From Ramicandelaber brevisporus (taxonomy: Eukaryota; Kickxellomycota; Ramicandelaberales; Ramicandelaberaceae), in the NCBI GenBank assembly GCA_025201865.1, contig MU603061.1:1-22983 (forward strand): a stretch of 22,983 nt of DNA. Reading direction: 5' to 3'. Both the position numbers and the translations under genes were made by a program. Below are positions 1-8,985 of the stretch, in pieces. The notes under the pieces are model-generated. The model searched no databases. It was not told the DNA's origin and was given only the letters and a program-made list of their open reading frames with translations. Each line of letters opens with the position of its first letter. Within the stretch, counting starts at the first letter, position 1.

Positions 1-182
1 AACGCGCCGCCGTTGTCCGTCTTGCTGGCCAGGTCGGCGCACCTGCTCTGCACCGGATTGGCGTCGTCTATCTTCCCGTACTCGCTGCAGTGTCCAAACC
101 ACAGCTCCAGCGCGACCGCACCGCCTGGCAGCATTGTGCAACAGAGCGCTGCGCAACAGAGCAATGCGGCAGCCGTCTTCAT
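1..182 (-). CDS. N-terminal part of a putative secreted protein, cut by the left edge
   Basis: On the minus strand an ATG at 182-180 opens a frame with no stop for 60 codons, up to the window edge. The first residues read MKTAAALLCCAALCC and continue through a hydrophobic, Ala-rich stretch to about residue 24 (GGAVA), which is a convincing signal peptide with a likely cleavage site before LELWF. The visible mature part is polar and holds two Cys (in GHCSEYG and SRCADL). Third positions are rich in G and C, as expected for coding DNA, unlike the AT- and pyrimidine-rich DNA to its right. An in-frame stop lies upstream at 275-273, so this ATG is the first available start. I do not recognise the family. 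Overlapping plus-strand frames are low-complexity and less convincing. Confidence 0.55.
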   Translation of the reverse strand, partial: MKTAAALLCCAALCCTMLPGGAVALELWFGHCSEYGKIDDANPVQSRCADLASKTDNGGA

Positions 183-1002
183 TCGTGTGTGCTTGCTTGC
201 TTGCTTTCTTCTGCCTTCCTGTTCCTTCGAGTTCGTGCGTGCTTGCGTATTCTTCTGCTTTCGTTTAATCGTTTAATCGTTCAGTCGTGTGTTCTGAGTT
301 GTGCTGTCTGTTCTACACCGCTGTGCAACGTCGCCTTTGTCGACTCACCCATCCATCCATCCACCCAGTCAGCTAGTTTATCAACTGACCATCCAATCCT
401 CCACTCATCTATTTGTTCTTGGTGCCACTTATCATTTTAGTTCTGCCATCTTTTAAAATGGATGTTACATCCTAGTGTTTTTTTTCCCGGCGAGTACCCC
501 TTTTTGTGTCCAGCGAACGCGTGCACGTCGCATGTCGGCTGCCTGATGACTGTTTGCATCCTCTTCTTTGTTACTTGTCGTTTATCCACATCTCTTTGTT
601 ATTTTTTTTATTGTATTCGTTGATATTCTTTCTTTCCTCATCATTCATTTAGTGCTATCTTGCTTCGTCACCGTTTTTCTTTGTTGTTTTGGAGGAGAAC
701 TCTAATCGGTCACTTCTGTTTCCCTTTCTCTCTCTGTTTACCTCTGTGTGTACTCGCGTTGTTTTTGTTTTGTTGCTTCATTTTCTCTTACCCCTTACCC
801 CTTGTTCGTTCGCAGCGCAGCCTTGCTGCACCACATTCTCCGGCTAGCTGGCGAGACCAACAACGACAACTGCGACTCAACCTAACTTTGGACCAGCTAA
901 ACATACACACGAGTTCATCACAGTATTGTTGTTGTTGTTTTTTCTTTCTTTCTTTCTTTCATCTTTGCCTCCAGCCTCAATTCGTTTCGCCTACAGTAAA
1001 AC
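183..1002. other. Divergent intergenic region between the left-edge gene and the large RING gene
   Basis: About 820 bases with no convincing gene. The plus strand is pyrimidine-rich (T runs at 479-486; TTTC repeats at about 938-960), which keeps stop codons rare and creates spurious long frames. Short repeats include three CTTG units at 192-203, which read as an AAGC-type repeat in the leader of the minus-strand gene, and CCAT units near 350. It should hold both promoters. I see no clear TATA box. Confidence 0.6.
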
Positions 1003-2845
1003 ATGTATTCGCTCGTACACTTGACCGCTTTCGCGCTCACCATCATGTCGAGATGTAGCTGCTTCGTCAATGCAGCGCCAGCCATCACCGCCCACCTGCA
1101 TCGTCGTCACGATGACAACCACCACCAACAGCAGCACCAGCACCAGCAGTTCAAGCTTGAACTTCACGCCTCGATAGCCGAATGGAACTCCACAACAAAT
1201 CAATACACTGTTGCTTCCTCTTCTTCATCTTCATCCTCATCCTCATCATCCACATTGATATTCAATGGATCGACAGTCTGCTGGTCAGCTGCCGACTGCT
1301 CAGCCTCACTCTCCACTACCTCCTCATCACCAAATGTTGTTATCTACGACAGCTCTGCGCTTCTTCAGCTGCCTCAGCCGCCCCCAGTCAACTCATCGTC
1401 ACCCTCCTCGTCCTCGTCCAGTGCAGATCGTGCACAGCTGACTAGCAGTGGTGGCGGCAGCGGTAGTGTTGGTGTTGTTGATAACAGTCTCCAGTCACCA
1501 CATTCACAGTCACACCAACAGTCGCTCTCTCTTGTGACTCTCCCCCTGAGCAATGAGACTGACCCTGTCATTCCTTCAGCTCTGGCTCGCATCCGCTCTG
1601 TGTTGGGCAGTGAGCGTCGACTTGGAACTATTCTGATTGATTCTCACGACTGGTTCTCACGCATCAATGCCTCAGTTTCTGTTGCAAATTCAGCGGCATC
1701 ATCGTCAGAGAGCGAGGTAGTTGGTGATCCGCCTATGTCGTCCGCTACATTCCAGGCACTCACTGGCTCAGGTGAACCAAGCTTTGCTCTATCAATGGCC
1801 GCTGGTTTGCGACTGTACGAGTTGCTTGCCAACATCACTCGTCTGAACAATGCTGACATTGCTGCTTCGCCATTGCCGCGTTCTACCACGAAACAGGCCA
1901 TGCCGCGATATGCTATCCTTGCCAAGATCAATGCTGGCCAAGGCACGGCAATCACCTCCCCTGCGTCTCCAAACGGCAACACTGGCAGTAACGGTGGTAG
2001 TGGTAGTGGTGGTGGCGACTCTAGTGGCTCTCCAACTGCAATGTGGGTGTCTCTCAGCATTGCATTCCTGCTGTGCTTGATTCTCGCAGCTGTTGTGATG
2101 ATTCACATTCTCAAGCCGTCATGGTCCGGCCTGCTTGGATTTGCGTCAAGAATGGATGAGGAAGGACTGCGTCGCCGTCAGTTGCGCTTCCGTCAATGGC
2201 TCACTCCATCTCGCGAGAATGTCTTGTCACAGAGTGCTGCAGCTCGCGTTGGACGCAGCGATAGCAATCAAACTAGCGACCACAGTGAGGCAGTGACTAC
2301 TGGATCAGCTACACCTCGTGCTGCCGCTGCGGGTGCGACTGGAGCAGCTGGTCGAACTCGTCTCATTCGCCGCTATTCTGGACCGCAGGTTGTGCCCGAG
2401 ACGTTCCCGTCGGTTGTGCTTACCGAGCAAAACATCATTGCAACACTCAACATGCTGGCTGGCAAGATTGAATCGTCTGTTTGCGAGTCGTTTGACAGCG
2501 GCAATGATACATCCACCCATGGTTTCGCTGGTGGCGGTGCTCGATTTGGTCCACTTGTAGTCAAGATGGATGACGATTATGACCTCAATGTTGGTACCAA
2601 TTTTGGTCGAGATGCAGTCATGGCACAAACTTCAACAGCTGCCAACATTGCCATTTATCCAACACCAGAGAGCGACCAAGCACAGTCACTGATGACCACT
2701 CCAGCCAAGCAAATCAACCGTCGTGTCGATACTGCTCCATCAACATTAGCATCAACTACAACACCGTACTCAACTGCACTACCACCAACAATATCGATTG
2801 TACCAGTTGCTACTCCACTGCGTCATCCTCGTATCGTAACAGTGG

Positions 2846-2876
<31 letters not shown>

Positions 2877-4689
2877 TCGTGATAAGCGGGAACGTCGCAT
2901 CAGCAAGCAGAGCAACAAGAGCAATCGTCGCCGCACCAACCAGCGCCGTCTGTCTCGTCGTGGTAACAAACAGCAGTCACCAAATGTGTGTATTGCGTTG
3001 AACGAGATTGACATCATGGCCAGCCCTCGATCTCATGATAGCTGCAGCGGCTCATGCTGTTCTGATTACGATAGCAGCGATTATGATAGCGATGAGGATG
3101 AATACGATAGCAATGATGCTCATGATGATGGATTCAGCCAGTCTGGGGTGTCTTCTGACAGCTGTGACGCTGGCTGCGCAGACATTAGCAACAGTGACAG
3201 CAACGACATTAACAATGGCACGCAGCGCTCAAGTAGCGTCAAGGTTCAGCCACCGCGAAGCATTCTGTTCAATGGCGTAGCCAACCATGACAGCGTAACT
3301 GATACTACTGCCAATGGTGGCTCTGGCTCAGCTTCATCGTCACCAGATGCAGACAGTGAGAGTGTTGTTATGGAAGCGTCGTATCTTGCAACTGTCACTG
3401 CGGCAACTATCTCTGTCGCTGCTCTCAAGTCTGCAGAGTCACTGGCACAGCGTCAAACAGCTCGCCAGTCCAAGGCAGCGTCTGCAGCTGTAACACCATC
3501 GTCTGCTCGCTCTCGGCTGACTCGTGGATTGCCAGTAAACTCGACAGCAAGTGTCCGTCTCACTCGATTCAATGCTGTAGCTGCATCTTCATCCGCCGTG
3601 GCATTGAATTCAGTCACTCCAGGTGTGTCTAATGATTCATCGGTGCGTAAAGGTCGTAAAGTGACACGCAAGCGATTCCAGCAGTTCTTTATATCAAAGA
3701 CTAGCTTGGAAGGATTGCGCAACAAGATTCGATCAATCACTAGTATCAGCAGTAGCAGCAACAGTAACAGCAACAATGGCAGTAACAACAACAATGCTAC
3801 TGTCAATAGCACCAGTACAGGTGGTAGCAGCAACGGCAGCGGCGGTGGCAGCCATCGACTCATTCCGACATTGTTTGTATCAAAGCTACGTCCATCACCG
3901 CACTCAACTGTTGCAATCACGCAAGCACCAACTACGTCCAGCACATCTGAGGTTGACCATCCTTGCTGTTTGATATGCTTGGATAAATTCAAGGTTGGCG
4001 AGAAGATTCGCTGCCTACCATGTAATCATCGGTATCATGCAACATGCGTGGATAAATGGTTAAAGACGAGTTCACCATGCTGTCCATCATGTCGATATGA
4101 CTGTCGCCAAGCTATGCTGTCGTCATCTTCACTGGCTGAAGCTGTCCAGCAACACCAGAATCATCAACAGCAATACCAACACCAACTTGAATCTTCAAGT
4201 CGCACTGTGTCTCATGGTGATCAGACATTCCACACTGCATATACTTCTCCTCCAAACACTCGCGGCACTATTAGCTTCAACCAGTCCTCAGTTGGTGGCG
4301 ATAATACTGTAAGTAGCAACGGAATCACCTCACTTTCATCTGCCAGTGGATCCCAGTTCACAGGGACTGACAATTCACTTCCACGCCAGCAGCAGCAGCA
4401 GCAGCAGCAGCAACCGCAACCGCCTAAACAGCCCACATCACTGGAGGATGATTTGGAGCAGTGTGGTACTCACAGTAGTCATGGCAGCAACGGTACCAGC
4501 AGCAGTGGCTCAGATCCAGTCTACACCTATCCATTTGGTGGTGTCAAGTCACAAGCTCCATCTCACAGTGTTGCATTCTGGCGAGATCAGTACAGCAGCC
4601 AATATGATACGGCGGACGCTTTGACACTAGAACCAAAGACGCACACCACTCCATCCTTCTTTGTGCGAAGTGTCCGCAAGCTGTCTTAA
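1003..4689 (+). CDS. Large single-pass membrane RING-H2 protein (putative E3 ubiquitin ligase)
   Basis: 1228 residues. The N-terminus is hydrophobic up to about residue 25 and can act as a signal peptide. A Ser-rich luminal or extracellular region follows, with several N-glycosylation sequons (NST, NGS, NSS, NET, NAS, NIT). One transmembrane helix lies at about 347-369. The long cytosolic part is mostly disordered, with a basic stretch at about 627-657 and an acidic Ser/Asp/Tyr stretch at about 687-711. A RING-H2 finger has ligands C989, C992, C1007, H1009, H1012, C1015, C1027 and C1030. Family knowledge: membrane RING-H2 proteins of this layout are E2-recruiting ligases of the endomembrane system. 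PA-TM-RING proteins share the topology, but I cannot see a clear PA domain. Poly-Ser and poly-Gln runs sit on both sides of the membrane. The start is the first ATG, with A at -3. The fold calls are firm; substrate and compartment are unknown. Confidence 0.85.
1216..1251 (+). repeat. Poly-Ser coding repeat (12 Ser) in the luminal domain
   Basis: Twelve consecutive serine codons written as a mixed TCT/TCA/TCC tract inside the large RING gene. The synonymous mixture argues against very recent slippage of a pure repeat. Confidence 0.8.
4387..4413 (+). repeat. CAG repeat coding poly-Gln
   Basis: Eight CAG codons followed by CAA encode nine Gln in the cytosolic tail of the large RING protein, after the RING finger. 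The run is nearly pure and so a candidate for length polymorphism. Confidence 0.85.
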
Positions 4690-4831
4690 ACAATTCAGTT
4701 CTTTAGTTTGTTTTGTTCTATTTGTATAAACATGTTTTAATAATCTGTCGTTTCTTTCATCATTTAGTATGCTGCCATCGTGGGCCAGCTCTTGCATCAG
4801 ATGTAGAAGCAGCGAATATGTGCACAGTAGG

Positions 4832-4846
4832 TTAGGGTTACCCTAA
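4832..4846. promoter_or_regulatory. Telomere-repeat-like palindrome
   Basis: TTAGGGTTACCCTAA: one TTAGGG unit and its reverse complement head to head, 7-base arms around one base. TTAGGG is the common fungal telomere unit, and ACCCTAA is the core recognised by Tbf1/TRF-type Myb factors, which in yeasts also act at promoters. Binding here is inference. Confidence 0.35.
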
Positions 4847-5007
4847 GCCACAATCTCGCAGACTCCGACAGTTCCACACCCATATCCCCGGACTATAACC
4901 GGATCTTCCGTCGTTTCTTTTTTATTAAAGTTGTAGCTTCGATTATTCAGCCGGCTTCAATCAGGTCGCTGTGCATCGTGGGACTCCAATTGACTCATAA
5001 GAGTATA

Positions 5008-5026
5008 GAGAGCAGTAAAGGCTCTC
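5008..5026. other. Small hairpin
   Basis: GAGAGC and GCTCTC form a perfect 6-bp stem around a 7-base loop. It lies about 880 bases upstream of the second RING gene. No RNA family is recognised, and such stems arise by chance. Confidence 0.25.
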
Positions 5027-5900
5027 TTCACTTGCTATCAACTAACTCTCCACTCCTTGCATAACTTTACCACAGTGTATACATTCAATAGTGCATAACA
5101 TCCGTGATCGACACGATATTCACCTCACGGTTGAATTGCTGTTTTTGTTGCTGTTTTTGTTACTATTGCAAATCACCTTGCGGTTTCCTTCCGCGTTGCA
5201 TTGTACAAAAAAGAAATTGGTGCCATCAACAACCTTCTGCCTTTCCACGTCATCTACACTGACCCCTCCGTTCTGGTGTGCTTGCTTGCTCCTTCTCTCT
5301 ATCTCTCTATCTCTTGCACATTTTGTCGATCATCAATTTCAGTTTCCCTTTTTCGAATCGTTCCATCTGGTGAAGCACACCACTGGCTGATACCACCATT
5401 TTCTTTCTTTCTTTCTTTCATCCATTCATTCAATCCACTCTGCAATCGTCTTATTGTTTTTCAATTACCACTCCCCCTTCCCCACAGCATTCCTATATAT
5501 ACAGTACATATTCTGACAACAGAGTACGCTCAAGCCATCCTATTCTTCTCCCATCGAATTGCAGTTGTGTGATGCACATTCACTCTCACACTGCGATCTC
5601 ACTCACACTCATCAAATCACAGTCTTCCTTGTAATACGCACACTCTCTTTCTTCCCGCCTCCTCAACCTTGTTTCCTTTTGCCATACTCATAGCTCTCTC
5701 CCCCTGCACGTTTATTTTCGAGTATCAGACCAACCCTCGTTTGCTCTCGTTGTTACTGTTGTTGTTGTTTTCTCGTATCACCTCTCCCCTTCACAGCTAC
5801 CTGTTTCTCAAACAACAACGGCAACTACAACAATAGCAATAGCAATTACAACAGCGACAATAGAGTTCTTGATATTGTAACTCTCTCTCTCTCGCGTCAT

Positions 5901-7172
5901 ATGATTGCACCTCGACTGTCCAACAGCAACCATCCGATTGGTGGTACGGGCACTCCAAACAACGCCACCGAGGTGCTCTCAGATAGCCATCACCACCGCA
6001 ACACCCAAGATTCGTGGTCCTACATTGTTGCCATCATTGTTGCACTCGTGGTGTTTTGTGTGGGTGTTTGGCGGCTCACAATATTGATAAAAAGAGTCAG
6101 TCGAAACGGACTGGTTGAGTATGCGCGAAGTCAGAGAAGAGAGCGCAACAGACCGATTTGGGTGGATGGAGTCGGCTATCGAACAAGACAGTGGATGACT
6201 GAGCAGCAACAGCTAACACGTCATGGTGATGATGAGCACTCACAGCATCAGCAACAACAGCAGCAACAGCAACAACGACAGAGGCACTGGTGGAGTAAAT
6301 GGCTTTGCTGGCCATTTTATGGAAGGAGACTGCAGAGCGAATCCGACTTGGAGCGCGAGAGAATTAGACGAATCTTGCAGCAACAACTAGCGGCGCAGGT
6401 TATGATAATGGCGGATGGCAATGACGCGACAGCAATTGCAGCAGCAGCGGCGGCTGCATCATCAATGATAAGACAATCGCACCAGCTCCCAGTATTGAGC
6501 AAAGCAGAAATCAATAAACGGTATCCAGCAATGGTTTTGTGCAATGCCAATCTGCATCTTGTCAAGCGTGCATCGTCTGTCAGTTCAATCAGGAGGGCAT
6601 CTTTGTCACCATCGATTGTCACAGCGAGATCACAGTCACTGAATGAGTCAGTCCATGATGGAGATGCAGAAGAAAAGACTTCATCGCGGATGGTGGGCTC
6701 GACGGATAGAATCGAAGTTGCAGTCAGCGAGCCAAATGATGGTCAACCGTCGTCAATTGTGCCAACAAACAGCACACCTATTCAAGTTCCTCAGCGTGTT
6801 TGGCTCAGCAGAATCCAACGGCTGAAATTCTGGAACAGCAGGACATCAACTTCGTCAGACAGCGAGCTGCATTTTCAGCGCACGGACACAATGTTCTCGC
6901 GTCAAACCACTCTTGCTCCACTATTGCAGCAAGATGTTGTAACGGCATCACCTCTACCAAATGCGAGACTGTCCGCTTCAAGAGCATCTTCATCTTCATC
7001 AAAACGTGCAATATGCGTTTGTCCAATTTGTCTAGACGGTGTTGAACTTGGCGATACAATCCGGATCTTGAGCTGCAAACACGTATTCCATGTGCACTGC
7101 ATAGATGATTGGGTTACAATGCGAGTCGCGTGTTGTGCATTGTGCAGGCACGATCTAACATCCCCTGGTTGA
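5901..7172 (+). CDS. Membrane-anchored RING-H2 protein (putative E3 ubiquitin ligase)
   Basis: 423 residues. A short polar N-terminus with one NAT sequon comes first, then one transmembrane helix at about 39-63 followed by basic residues. The cytosolic middle has a Gln run of about nine (after HSQH), a Trp-rich patch, an Ala run and Ser-rich stretches. The RING-H2 finger closes the protein, with ligands C374, C377, C392, H394, H397, C400, C412 and C415 and only eight residues after it. Spacing between ligands is identical to that of the larger upstream RING protein, and both are single-pass, so the pair may be old paralogues, although the rest of the sequences do not obviously align. Lack of a cleavable signal suggests the helix acts as a signal anchor, leaving the short N-terminus luminal. 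Substrate unknown. Confidence 0.82.
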   Translation: MIAPRLSNSNHPIGGTGTPNNATEVLSDSHHHRNTQDSWSYIVAIIVALVVFCVGVWRLTILIKRVSRNGLVEYARSQRRERNRPIWVDGVGYRTRQWMTEQQQLTRHGDDEHSQHQQQQQQQQQRQRHWWSKWLCWPFYGRRLQSESDLERERIRRILQQQLAAQVMIMADGNDATAIAAAAAAASSMIRQSHQLPVLSKAEINKRYPAMVLCNANLHLVKRASSVSSIRRASLSPSIVTARSQSLNESVHDGDAEEKTSSRMVGSTDRIEVAVSEPNDGQPSSIVPTNSTPIQVPQRVWLSRIQRLKFWNSRTSTSSDSELHFQRTDTMFSRQTTLAPLLQQDVVTASPLPNARLSASRASSSSSKRAICVCPICLDGVELGDTIRILSCKHVFHVHCIDDWVTMRVACCALCRHDLTSPG

Positions 7173-7339
7173 CTAATCACGCTCTACCTTTATCTAAAAA
7201 TGCTTTAAAGTGAGTATCTTAATTCCTCTGCCGGATCAAATCCAATATGCAGCCTACTTGGGTACAATGCATCATAACAGAGGTACTGCCGCTGCCAGTG
7301 CTCTGCATGCTGGATGTGATCCTGCTCAGCCATTGACTG

Positions 7340-7347
7340 TATAAATA
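7340..7347 (+). promoter_or_regulatory. TATA-like box
   Basis: TATAAATA about 155 bases before the ATG at 7496. A start site some 30 bases downstream would leave a leader of roughly 120 bases containing the AAC repeat. This is the best TATA match in the window's intergenic DNA. Confidence 0.5.
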
Positions 7348-7397
7348 CATCGTCACTAGTACTAACATCTTAATCCATCTATCGTTTTCTTCCTACT

Positions 7398-7421
7398 AAC
7401 AACAACAACAACAACAACAAC
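7398..7421 (+). repeat. AAC trinucleotide repeat in a 5' leader
   Basis: Eight perfect AAC units, about 75 bases before the start codon at 7496. CAA-rich leaders are weakly structured, which fits a highly translated secreted protein; that role is inference. Confidence 0.75.
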
Positions 7422-7495
7422 AGCGGCAACGGTTGCTACTATCCAAAAAGCACATTCTAACCAATTTCTGCTCGACCACTGAACCAGCAAAAAAA

Positions 7496-7993
7496 ATGCG
7501 CACCTCATTCGGTATCCTCTCTGCTGCCATCGTTGCCTCGTTGTCTGGTATAGCCTCGGCATATGCTGTGGTTGATCCAGCCTATATCGCCCCACAACCA
7601 GCTGCGTCCATCGCCGGCACTGCATACACATTGCAGTGTGTTCCTGTCCCTAAGTCTGATCCAGTCGTATCCGTTCTGACTGTAACGCAGACCACTACCA
7701 CCACTGCCACTGCCACCGCCACCGCCACTGCTGTTGCTACCGCGACGGCGACACAGTGGTATGCATCGACTGTCACTTTGACTCAGAACGCTGCGCCAAG
7801 CACAATTACACAGACTGTGGTGGTTACAGCCCCAGCTGCCACAACAGTTGGTGCTCCTCCGGCGTATCCAGTTCCAGAGCCAGTCTATCAGGCTCCACCT
7901 CCAGCTTCAGTTCCACCCCCAGCTTCGGCTCCGGCTTACGGCGGTGCTCCAATTGCATCCACCATGACTATCCTGCCCGTGACCAAACTCTGA
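7496..7993 (+). CDS. Small secreted Thr/Ala/Pro-rich protein
   Basis: 165 residues from the ATG at 7496, the first ATG of this frame; the frame opens further upstream only with non-ATG codons. The start MRTSFGILSAAIVASLSG and a small-residue site near IASAYA make a clear signal peptide. The mature part has a Thr/Ala tract made of ACT/GCC-type codons (TATATATATAV), Val/Thr-Gln stretches (TVTLTQ, ITQTVVVT) and a Pro/Ala/Tyr-rich C-terminal third with a PPPAS motif repeated. It has only one Cys in the mature part. Such proteins are typically heavily O-glycosylated and cell-wall associated or secreted in fungi. I see no convincing GPI-anchor signal: the end (ILPVTKL) is short. No family recognised. 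Confidence 0.8.
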   Translation: MRTSFGILSAAIVASLSGIASAYAVVDPAYIAPQPAASIAGTAYTLQCVPVPKSDPVVSVLTVTQTTTTTATATATATAVATATATQWYASTVTLTQNAAPSTITQTVVVTAPAATTVGAPPAYPVPEPVYQAPPPASVPPPASAPAYGGAPIASTMTILPVTKL

Positions 7994-8030
7994 AATTCGC
8001 ATACATCTACGAATGTTAAACACGCTTTGG

Positions 8031-8085
8031 ATTAAAAGTATACCTTTGTTTCTGTCTTTGTTTCTGTTTTCGTGTGTTTATTAAA
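8031..8085. terminator. Polyadenylation signals between convergent genes
   Basis: ATTAAA at 8031-8036 lies 38 bases after the secreted-protein stop. A second plus-strand ATTAAA at 8080-8085 overlaps an AATAAA read on the minus strand (8082-8077), which lies 18 bases past the VTC1 stop. The two genes therefore share a compact bidirectional 3' region of 106 bases. Confidence 0.5.
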
Positions 8086-8099
8086 AGAGAATGGATTAA

Positions 8100-8795
8100 T
8101 TACAATGGAGTCGCTGTTATAAAGGCTGTTAAGTTGGCAATTGGAGTAGGCTCGATGGTTGTCGTTGGCAGCTCAATATGCGTGGTTGTCGTAGCCGGCG
8201 ATGACGTAGGCGAAGGATGAGCTGGTGGTGGTAGCTCAAATGCCTTCTTGCGGAATGTCAATCCAAAGTTAATGGCCACCAATGCCACTACAATAATCAC
8301 AACAACAACAGGCAGCACCTTGTCGTCATAATAGCCGGGCTCTCTGCGACGCAGTCTCTCGGCTCGACTCCAAAACTGCCAATATGCATACAGCATGATG
8401 CCCAGTGATGCAGCAATAAAGATCAACGCGGAAATACGGACGCGCACGCTGTCCTTGCCAAAGTTGAGCAGACCAAGTGCAAATGCGCCAATCATGACGG
8501 ATACGCGCATCCAGCGGATGAAGGTGCGTTCATTGGCAAAGAAGTTCTTGGGACGGAGATTGTCCAGTGGAGATGGCTGTGGTGCAGCGAGGCGGACTCG
8601 TGGCTGCTGCTGTGAAGAGTGCTGCTGCTGGTGTTGCTGCTGCTCACGTTGAAGCTGGTCGAATGTGCCGTAGCCACCAGAAGATGTGGCAGCAGCGGCG
8701 CGACGGCGCACAGGGCTGCCGGGGACAAGTGTCGCTGAGGATTGAGCTCGTGTCACTTCGGGCAGCAGTGGCTCTGAAGCTGTTGTGCTGGCCAT
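8100..8795 (-). CDS. VTC1: VTC1-like vacuolar transporter chaperone subunit
   Basis: 231 residues. A DUF202/VTC1 domain starts near residue 84 with FFANERTF and has three transmembrane helices at about 97-114, 121-141 and 160-180. The signature RAERLRRRE...YYDDK lies between helices 2 and 3. Family knowledge: Vtc1 is the small membrane subunit of the VTC complex, which makes polyphosphate from ATP and passes it into the vacuole or acidocalcisome; the conserved NER motif and the RRR segment are typical. Yeast Vtc1 is about 129 residues; this one has an extra Gln/Ser/Ala-rich N-terminal tail of about 80 residues and a Pro/Thr-rich C-terminal tail of about 50. Some signature positions differ from yeast (IRW for LSW, GYYDDK for GPYDDR), so a diverged VTC1 or another short DUF202 protein are both possible. 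It is divergent from VTC4, which supports the VTC assignment. Confidence 0.8.
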   Translation of the reverse strand: MASTTASEPLLPEVTRAQSSATLVPGSPVRRRAAAATSSGGYGTFDQLQREQQQHQQQHSSQQQPRVRLAAPQPSPLDNLRPKNFFANERTFIRWMRVSVMIGAFALGLLNFGKDSVRVRISALIFIAASLGIMLYAYWQFWSRAERLRRREPGYYDDKVLPVVVVIIVVALVAINFGLTFRKKAFELPPPAHPSPTSSPATTTTHIELPTTTIEPTPIANLTAFITATPL

Positions 8796-8979
8796 CTCAA
8801 AGTCTGATTGATAGAATTATTTTGTTTGCTTGTCGAAGATGCGTGTGTGTGTGTGTGCAAACTGCAAACAAGAGTGGAGGGGGAGAGCGCAAGGAGCGTG
8901 TTGTCAACCAAGCTGTGTGCGGCGAGCAAATAAAAAAAAGCAGGAGATGCATTCAAACATTCTTCGTTCTCCATTCCAG

Positions 8980-8985
8980 CACGTG
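8980..8985. promoter_or_regulatory. CACGTG E-box between VTC1 and VTC4
   Basis: CACGTG within GCACGTGC, about 185 bases upstream of the VTC1 start. In yeast, VTC genes are induced by phosphate starvation through Pho4, a bHLH factor that binds CACGTG. One 6-mer match in 1.6 kb is not improbable by chance, so this is suggestive only. Confidence 0.35.

Larger units (their letters stand above)
4690..5900. other. Long intergenic region between the two RING genes
   Basis: 1.2 kb without a convincing gene. It starts with the AT-rich 3' region of the upstream gene (ATTAAA at about 4924). It then holds a telomere-like palindrome (4832-4846), a small hairpin (5008-5026), TTTC repeats (about 5399-5420) and a CAA/CAG-rich, low-structure leader (about 5810-5866). 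It ends in a CT repeat (about 5881-5892) directly before the next ATG. The open frames around 5091-5572 are Leu/Ser/Phe-rich by-products of the pyrimidine bias. I found no tRNA B box. Confidence 0.6.
7173..7495. other. Intergenic region and leader of the small secreted-protein gene
   Basis: 323 bases: the 3' region of the RING gene (TTTAAA-like signals near 7204), then a promoter with a TATA-like box at 7340-7347 and a leader with an AAC repeat. No gene seen. Confidence 0.6.

Noticed and set aside
13-440. Plus-strand frames at the left end
   Set aside because: Low-complexity Cys/Leu/Ser products. The minus strand in 1-182 has a signal peptide and better coding composition.
3453-3992. 179-codon minus-strand frame opposite the large RING gene
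   Set aside because: Leu/Val runs mirror the Ser/Asn repeat codons of the plus-strand gene. No independent coding signal.
4850-5090. A possible tRNA, snoRNA or other small RNA gene after the telomere-like palindrome
   Set aside because: Tbf1-type sites can precede such genes, but I found no B box, C/D boxes or other RNA signature. Only one small hairpin is present.
5091-5572. Two overlapping plus-strand frames in the intergenic region upstream of the second RING gene
   Set aside because: Leu/Phe/Ser-rich and overlapping in different frames within pyrimidine-rich DNA; most likely chance.
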